From Fragum whitleyi (Eukaryota > Mollusca > Bivalvia > Cardiida > Cardiidae), in contig OX411559.1 in the NCBI GenBank assembly GCA_948146395.1, positions 37,764,715 to 37,828,714 on the forward strand: a stretch of DNA of 64,000 nucleotides, in the 5' to 3' direction. Numbering within the stretch: the first letter of the stretch is position 1; each line of letters begins with the position of its first letter. Shown here in pieces: positions 13,301 through 22,300 of this stretch. The notes beneath the pieces were generated by a model, which was given only the letters and a program-made list of their open reading frames with translations, searched no databases and was not told the origin of the DNA. The position numbers and the translations under genes were made by a program.

Positions 13301-16300
13301 GCCTCGACAATTATCAATTCTAACAAACCTCAATAAACTTATTTTTTCACAAAAAACACGTATTATATATATGTATGAACTTTGCAGGTACTCTCGCATG
13401 AACTACGAGCTGTTCGGGAAGCCTGCATGAAACTAGAAGCCGACTACCAGCCTGGCATAACATTTATTGTCGTACAAAAACGCCACCACACTCGACTATT
13501 CTGTGCAGACAGGAAGGACCAGATTGGACGCAGTGGTAACATTCCTGCAGGAACGACGGTCGACGTGGGAATCACTCATCCGACGGAATTTGATTTCTAT
13601 CTGTGTAGTCATGCTGGTATACAGGTGGGTCATACACTAGACACTTCTTAATTGAAAATTATAATTGATATGCAATATTTGATTAATATTATTGCATTAA
13701 ATGTATGTTTTCGGGTCGTTAAAGGCATATGTTAACCCAGCCCTTAATGAGAGAAAACATGGATTAATCAGTAATATTCACGTGCCTTTAAGGCCCGGCT
13801 TTTTAATTCAAATGGTCCGCCTGGGCCTATACACTTTATCAGTTTCCTTGTCCAAAGTTATTATAGAGCATACCTAAAGACAATGCTGTAAATCCCACGT
13901 TGAATTGTATGACATCATAAATTTACCAAGCAACATCGGTATAGAACAAGATAGACGGTGTAATGCATGACCCCTTATAAGTAGGTTTGTAACTGGTTTT
14001 ATATCGTTTCTATGTTTTCGGGTCTCTGCAAATGTTAACACCCTCAAAAACATAAATTAACCATATATAATAATTTAATTTTATTTGAATCAATAAAGAT
14101 GCATTCAAACTGATTGGCTGAAAAATTGGAAACAATCCCATGTCAAATCAATTGTTTTATGTAGAAATTTAAAATTTTCACTACAGAATATTAAGTTACA
14201 AGAAATGAAAAGAGTATTTATTAGTTTCATGGAGGAATGAAACTAAAAACCTAGTCACACTAAGGTTTGAATCAGGCTTGTGTATTCATACTGTGTGGTA
14301 AAGTTTTTAGTTTCATGTCTCCATGAAGTTCTCTTCATCTCTTAAAAAGAACATTGCATTATATAACAGATGAAGAGAGTATTTAATGATTTCATGGTGA
14401 TACTAAACAAATGACTTAATCACACACACTTTAAATTGTAGACCTTTGTTACCCGAAAAGGGACCATCTGGGAAGTGCGTGAAGTGTCGACCCTAGACAG
14501 ACTGCGCGGTTTGGGCAGACTGACTAGGTCGAAACGTTTCGCAATGTGCTTATTTTCCGAATCTAGAATGTTCAAGCTACCTTCCAGGTTGACCAATGCT
14601 GGACCCAATCTCTTTTTCAAATAGTCTTTTTGCAGAGTTCCCAGATGGTCCCCTTTCAAGTGATGGGTCACATATATATAAATATATTATCTGGATTATT
14701 CTTCAACACAGGGTACAAGTCGACCATCTCACTACCATGTACTATGGGACGATAACCGCTTCTCAGCTGATGAACTACAGATGTTGACGTACCAATTGTG
14801 CCATACTTATGTCCGATGTACTCGAAGTGTCTCCATCCCAGCTCCTGCCTATTACGCTCATCTAGTCGCATTTAGAGCTAGGTACCATCTCGTAGAAAAA
14901 GAACATGACAGGTAGGGGCTTGATTTATATCGGGGTTTATTCACTATTTGAGGGTTTTAACCCTTGTCGTGCTGAATAAAAAGTTTCGACAAATTTGAAA
15001 CAAAATCTAAGTGCTCAAAGCACCAAATGCACTAAATGTAAGAGGGAATTCATTTCATCGAAAATTAATTTTTTGAGCTTTTCTGGTCTCTAAAAAGTAA
15101 AAAAACAGGTGCTATAGTCAAAGATCAGACTGCACATTATGTTTAGGCTGATGTTTGTCTATAGCTCCTGTCAAGGCAGGAATATTCCAGGTTCAGCATG
15201 ACAAGAGTTAACATTTTCAGGGATGGGAAAATATTTAAGCACTCAAATGCTTGAGAATCAAAGCATTTTGAGGTCTATGCAATTGTCAATGCCCAGATGA
15301 AACATAAATTGATACTATAATTGCATGTAAAGAAACAGTGAAGAATTCATTCTAGCAGGCCAAAGCAGTTATAGAAACAACTTCAAAACTAGGTCTTACC
15401 CTATGAACGTGTTGAGAAATATATAAAATGTACTTAGTGTTTTGTATGAAAAAATATCTTACAAGGTTGGGGAATTGATAATTGCCTCGACAATTATCAA
15501 TTCCCACAAATGAGTTAGATATTTGTTCATACAATACACTCAGTATGTATTATATTTATCTTATAACCTCTATTAGCCTTGTTTTTGTCCATGTTTCTAA
15601 CATTTTTGCAATTTCAAAAATTAACCACATTATGTCATCATTCTTAAAATATCCATGTGATATAAAAAATATCATATGGGATGTTATCACATGGATATTT
15701 GTAAAGTTATATGAAAATGACTTTGGTTGGTAATCTTATAACATCTCCCAATTTAACTGTGGAATCAGAGTTATGTTTCAGTTTATTAGGGTATTGCATA
15801 TAAATCATTTTAACTTATAAGATTTAATCATAACTTTGTTAAAAGCTGCGTAAAAAACAAATTCAAGTTCTGGCTTTCTCAGATTTGGAACCTATGAAGT
15901 ATCTTTCTCTCTCCTTCTGATGAAGTATTTTCCATGCTGAACTTGAAATGTATATTCTCTACTTAACCCTTTGCTGTTTAATCCCTGCTTTTTATTTGCC
16001 TGTGATTTTTATGCCCCCGTTTCGAGAGATCGGGGGCATATTGTTTTACTCATGTCCGTCTGTCTGTCTGTCTGTCCGTCCGTCTGTCCGAAAACTTAAC
16101 CCGAAAACTTAACCTTGCCAATATCTTCAAGCCTATTCAAGATACAAAGCTAATATTTGGCATGATGATAGATCTCAATGATCCGCATCCGCTGGTACCA
16201 AAGTCAAGGTCATGTGACAAGGTCAAGGTCATCTGTCAAGGTCAAACTTTGAAAAAAAATGTCGTGTCGGGGGCATTGGTGTTTCACAAACACATCTTGT

Positions 16301-19300
16301 ATGATTAAGAAAACATTGTGAAAAAAGAAGAAATTGCTTCTGACAAGCAATTTCTTCTTTTTCCACATTATTTTCTACCCTACTGAATGGTTATTTTTCA
16401 AATTAAATCCACTTTAAATTGTCGTCTGCAAAACCTTTGAATTTGGACAGGTCCAAAATTTTGTAAAACAGGAAAGGGTTAACAAAATCTTCTTTAGCTG
16501 CATGAAGGAAAAGTCTGGGAATGTATGTAACAAGAAGAAATTATAGCACCAAAAATCTTTATCTCTATATTGCTATGCTGTGGGTACTCTTTGGAATACT
16601 CTTCTCCAACTGCATAAATACATAATGTGTTCTTAGTGTTTAGTATGACAAAAAATATTTAACGAGGTTGGGGGAATAGATAATTGTGGAGGCTCTGCCG
16701 AGACAATTATCAACTCCCACAACTGAATTAGATATTTTTTCATTCATACACTATGTAGGTATTATATTTATCTTATAACCCATATTTGCCTTGTTTTTGT
16801 CTATGTTTATAACCAAAATCCAAATTTATAAAAAAAAACTCATTATGTCATTGTTCTAAAAGTATTAATGTGATATCATAAAAAAATATCATATGGGATG
16901 TTATCACATGGATATTTTCATAGTTATAAGATAAGGAGAAATTACTATAGTGTAAGATCAGCCCTCATGACTTGATTAGCAATTTGTGTGAAATAATGTC
17001 TAAATTCATTAGGACATAGGTAAATATTGTATATTGGTTAACGCATACAATTGACATGTATTTGCCAAAACTGAATATTCTTTGAAGATTTTGGTAATTT
17101 TACAACTGTATCACAAATTGACTGCCACAACCTTTTTAATGTAGATTTAACAACCTGTATATGAATAGTTAAGACAGTACTAAATGTATATACAATGAAT
17201 ATACACAAGAACAGTCTTGCTCTTTATCCTTGATATACAAGTTTTTGGCATATCTGTCAATGATAAAGATTATTTAGTTCTTGTGCTTGTTATCTGAATT
17301 CTTGCTTGTATTTCGTGAATGAAATTATATTATCTTCTCTCTACTCTTCTAACTTTACAGCGGCGAGGGCAGCAGATATTCTGACAACAGTGACGAGAGG
17401 ACACCGTCTGTCATGGCGCGTGCAGTTACCGTTCATCCAGACACCGTCAAATTTATGTATTTTGCGTAAACAGTGTGAAATATGTTAGGGTCAATTAATC
17501 TTTTTGTTAGTGAACTGGAAAACTACAAGTGTACTTCCTACCAACACAATGTAGATTTTTGGAATTATCAAATATTCATTGGAGTTAAAAGACTTTTAAT
17601 TCAAAACAAGTTTTAGTCAAAAGATATCAAAATATATTGTTATGTTATTATATGCCATTTGGAACACCACTTAGCCAATCTCACGATCAACCTCGGATAT
17701 ACATAGACAGACTATTTTTGGTAATTACGAGAAAACCTTGGAAAACCTTGATGACGTCAGTTAAAATGGCGTTAGCCCTCAAAACTGTGAGTGAAAACAT
17801 TCGACGTCGCCAATGCTACTTGTGTAAGTCACTGAGGTGAAACCATCATATCCTAATGTAAATATCTTCAGATTCTTAAATAACGGCTGAAAAAATCTTA
17901 ATTTTTTTGAATGATTTGTCATTCTCAAAAATTCAGATTTTTCAGCCGTTATTTACTGTAATAACATACATCATTCATCCGAGGTCTGTTGCAGTTTACG
18001 GAAATGGCAGAATGATGTTCCGAATGATTATATGCCTGTGGAAATATATCAAGGGATCACCTGTGCCATCAGGGCCTCTTTTCCTGTCCAGTGGGGGTAT
18101 CCACTGCTTTGTCCAGAGCATACCTATGTCTCCTTATGTCCTATTGACCCAAAACTTGGCAGATATGTTCCTTTTGTGATTACAGAGTGTAGTGTGCAAG
18201 GACAGTAACTCTACTGAGCTTATTAGTCCCCCACCGGTAACCGGTTGGGGGACTATAGGTTTGCTTGATTCCGTCTGTCCGTCCGTCTGTCTGTCCGTCC
18301 GTCTGTCCGTCTGTCCGTCACACTTTTGTCCGGGCTATATCTTCTAAACCATATGTGCTAGCAACTTCAAACTTGGTACACTTATAGATCTTATTGAGGA
18401 GAAGTGTCATGTTCAAGAACCGTTACTCTGCCACGCCCTCTTTTTGAGTTATTGCCCTTTGTTGTTTTTAGTCTTGCATTCTTGTCCAGATCATATCTCC
18501 TAAACTATGTGTGCTAGCAACTTCAAACTTTGTACACTTATAGAATTCATTGAGGACAAGTGTCATGTTCAAGAACCATAACTCTGCCGTACCCACTTTT
18601 TGAGTTATTGCCCTTTGTTGTTTTTAGCCTTACATTATTGTCCGGAACGTATCTCCTAAACTTTGTGTGCTAGAAACTTCAAACTGTGTACACTTATAGA
18701 TCTAATTGAGGACAAGTGTCATGTTCAAGAACTGCTATTCTGCCACGCCCACTTTTTGAGTTATGGCCCTTTGTTGTTTTAACCCTTACATTTTTGTTCG
18801 GATCATATCTCCTAAACCATAAGTGCTATCAACTTCAAACTTTGTACACTGATCGATCTTATCGAGGACAAGTGTCGTGTACAAGGACTGTTACTCTGCC
18901 ACACCCACTTTTTGAGTTATTGCCCTTTGTTGTTTTTAGTCTTACCTTCTTGTCCGGATCATATCTCCTAAACTGTAAGTGCTAGCAACTTTAAACTTTG
19001 TTCACATATAGATCTCATTGAGGACAAGTGTCATGTACAAGAACTGTTACTCTGCCACACCGTCTTTTTGAGTTATTGCCCTTTGTTGTTTTTACCTTTA
19101 CATTTTTGTCCAGAACATACCTTCTAAACCATAAGTGCTTGAAACTTCAAACTTGCTTAACTTATAGATATCATTGAGGACAAGTGTCATGTACAAGAAC
19201 TGTCACTCTGCCATGTCCACTTTTTGAGTTATTGCCCTTTGTTTTTTCTATCCTTACATTTTTGTCCCGTACTTATCTCCTAAACCATAAGCCCTAGCAA

Positions 19301-22300
19301 CTTCAAACTTTGTACACTGGTAGATCTCATTGAGAAGAAGTGTAATGCACAAGAACTGTTACTCTGCCACATCCACTTTTTTAGTTATTGTCCGTTGTTG
19401 TTTTTTATCCTGACATTTTTGTCCGGACCATATCTCCTGAGCCATCAGTGCTAGCAACTTCAAACTTGGTACACTTATAGATCTCATTGAGGACAAGTGG
19501 CATGTACAAGAATCATTCTTCTCCGCCCACTTTTGGAGTTTTTGCTATTGGTTGTTTTTACTCTTAAATTTTTGTTTGGGACATTTTGTTCAAAACCTAA
19601 TGTGCTAGCAACTTCAAATTTTGTATACAGTTAAAGATCTAGTAAGTAGAAGATATATATTATAAGAAAGGATTTTTTTGTTATGCGGTGGGGGACTCCT
19701 GTATTGCATCGCAATACGACATGCACTTGTTTGTTTTTAGTATTTCCCTTTGTTGTTTTCACACATGAACATCCAAAATTGCAATGGGCATATTCTGTGA
19801 CAATTTACCAAATAAATTACAAATTGAAAACAAAGTGAACATTAATGTATTGAACAATGTTGTTGATAAACAAAAACAAATATACAAACAAATAATCCAA
19901 ATATTTATTAAATAAAAGGAAATATTATGTTATATAACATGGAAGCCATACTATACCAATAATTTCATGAACTAAATTCTTTGGCAGCTATACATGACTT
20001 CATGTTTTTTAAACTGGTTAACAAAATGTTGATGAATAATGAATAATCATGTCAAACATTTTGCAATCTCACCTTGATTCTATTTGTGAATATCAAATTC
20101 TATCAGCTGATGTGTATAGGGGTCAGTGCAAACTTATTGAAAGTGATACAGTGCTGTCGGCTAACCCTGCGCACTTAAGAAAGTCAAATACAAAATCGTG
20201 TAAAGATATCGGTTGTACAAAAAAAATATCAATACACGAATGTACTCATTGACCATTTTGGCTATGTAAAAGACATGTTATTTTGAACAAAATGTCACTA
20301 GAATTACACAATTCGGTGATGAACAGAGGCACCATCGCGTATTGTCAACGCAGTTTTCGTTGGCTAAACCTGCGCAGCCGAGGAAAGAACCTAAAATTAA
20401 TGTCCTTAATCTGTTCAAATTAAAATGAAAAACACTAAGACAAAAACGGGAATCTTTTTGCTTTAAATTACACACATGAAGTGTTTGTTTAAAATGGTGG
20501 AATCAATCGTTTTGAGTGTGAAAAATAGATTGTTTGGCTTTTATGTTTGGCGGTCATTTTCTTAGTTTACATGACGTCATATAGCTACGCAGCTTTAGAC
20601 GATGCGCAGGATTATCCGACATGAGTGTAATTCAATTCAAATAGTGGTATAATATTATTAATAGGTTGTGAATGCTGTTTAAAATACTACTTTAGCCTTT
20701 TTCATGCTGTTTAAGGTATTGGACCCGTAATGGTTCTGCAATGTTTCGGAGGTAATGGACTTTAACAGTGTTAACCGAGGTTTCCTAATGATTTTCATTA
20801 GGAAACTTTGGACAACATTGTGAAAGATCATGAGGTCCGAAATGTTTCAGAACTTTTACGGGTCCACTACCTTAAAAATGGTTTACAGAATTGCATCGGA
20901 ATCAAAGGTCTGACTTAACCCATTCCCAAGCAATCAAGGGAGAGAAGATATATTGTTACGCAAACAATTCCTTCATTTCCTACAATGTTTTTACCCAAAA
21001 AGGTAATGTTAGATTTAATCCATTGTAATCTGCAATTTCTCTGTTTGAATGAGTCTAAAATTTTGTTTAAGGGGTTAAAGATGAGTCTTTATTAATGGCT
21101 CAGCATGAAACAATTGTAACTGCCTATTAACATATAGGCAGTTACAACTGTTTCGTGCTGAACCATTGATTTGTATTCTTGATAAAATATAAGGTCTGTG
21201 ATTCTAATTGTTTCTTAAATCATGTAATATTTCTAAGAATCTTTCTTTCTTTATACTCTGACAGTGAATATGTTTTCTTGATTACTGCTTGTTCAATCAT
21301 GTTACATTTAAATCGCCACATAATCGAAGCTACAGTTAGAATCTTGTGAAACTTGGATGATAGTAAATATATTTGAATTTTGCCAAAGCATTAGAAAAGA
21401 CGGGGTAAGGCCAGTCAAAAACAATCATTTCTAAACAAGACACTATGTTGTTGGTACTCAAATGAATTGTCTTTTCAATGCAATTCCAATGACTACCTAC
21501 AATAATAGATTCATGGCAGAAAAAACTAAATATCAAACTTGAAATTAAAAAAAAAACTCCACCTCGTAAGTTCTGACGAAAAATTCTGTTCTTTCTTGAT
21601 ACTATATGAAACTATCTTATGATTATTGCTTGTGAAATCATGTTGCATTTAAATCTACACTCCATCAAAGCTTCAATGATATCTTTTGAAATCTAAATGC
21701 TGATTTATGTGTATGAAGTTGAAGCTTTTCTGATGCCTTTCTCCCCTCATGCTATGGTGAATATATCAATGTCATAGTACTGAGTTTACAAGTATGATAA
21801 TACATTTGATTCTCACCAGGGGCCCATTATACTTAATTTCTTACAAAACATTAATTGCAAGTCAAAATCACAAATCGTACCTCGCTCTTGCATTCATTTT
21901 CAAATTCTGCATTTTAATATCTCATTTTAATCGTTTTTAGAAGACAATTCCAATAAGACAAAGTATGGCAGAATTCCATATTTAGTTACTATTTTAGAAG
22001 CAACTTTAGTTTTTTAGAAGACAATTCCAATAATACAATGAATGACAGAACTCCATATTTAGTTACTGTTTTAGAAGCAACTTTAGTTTTTTAGAAGACG
22101 ATTCCAATAAGACAATGAATGGCAGAATTCCATATTTAGTTACTACTGTAGAAGCAACTTTAATTTTTGAATTGTGGAAAAAATTATTGTAAGATATTAA
22201 GTATACCAGGTTCCAGTACTGGGTAAAATAGGGGATAATTGTTGGTTCTAGTTTAAGATCAATTAATCTTTCATTGAGTGAACAACTTAATAATCTGGAT

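Noticed and set aside
18224..19731. CRISPR-like regular repeats
   Set aside because: The repeats are diverged 155-bp tandem units without conserved short repeats and unique spacers, in a genome with spliced genes.
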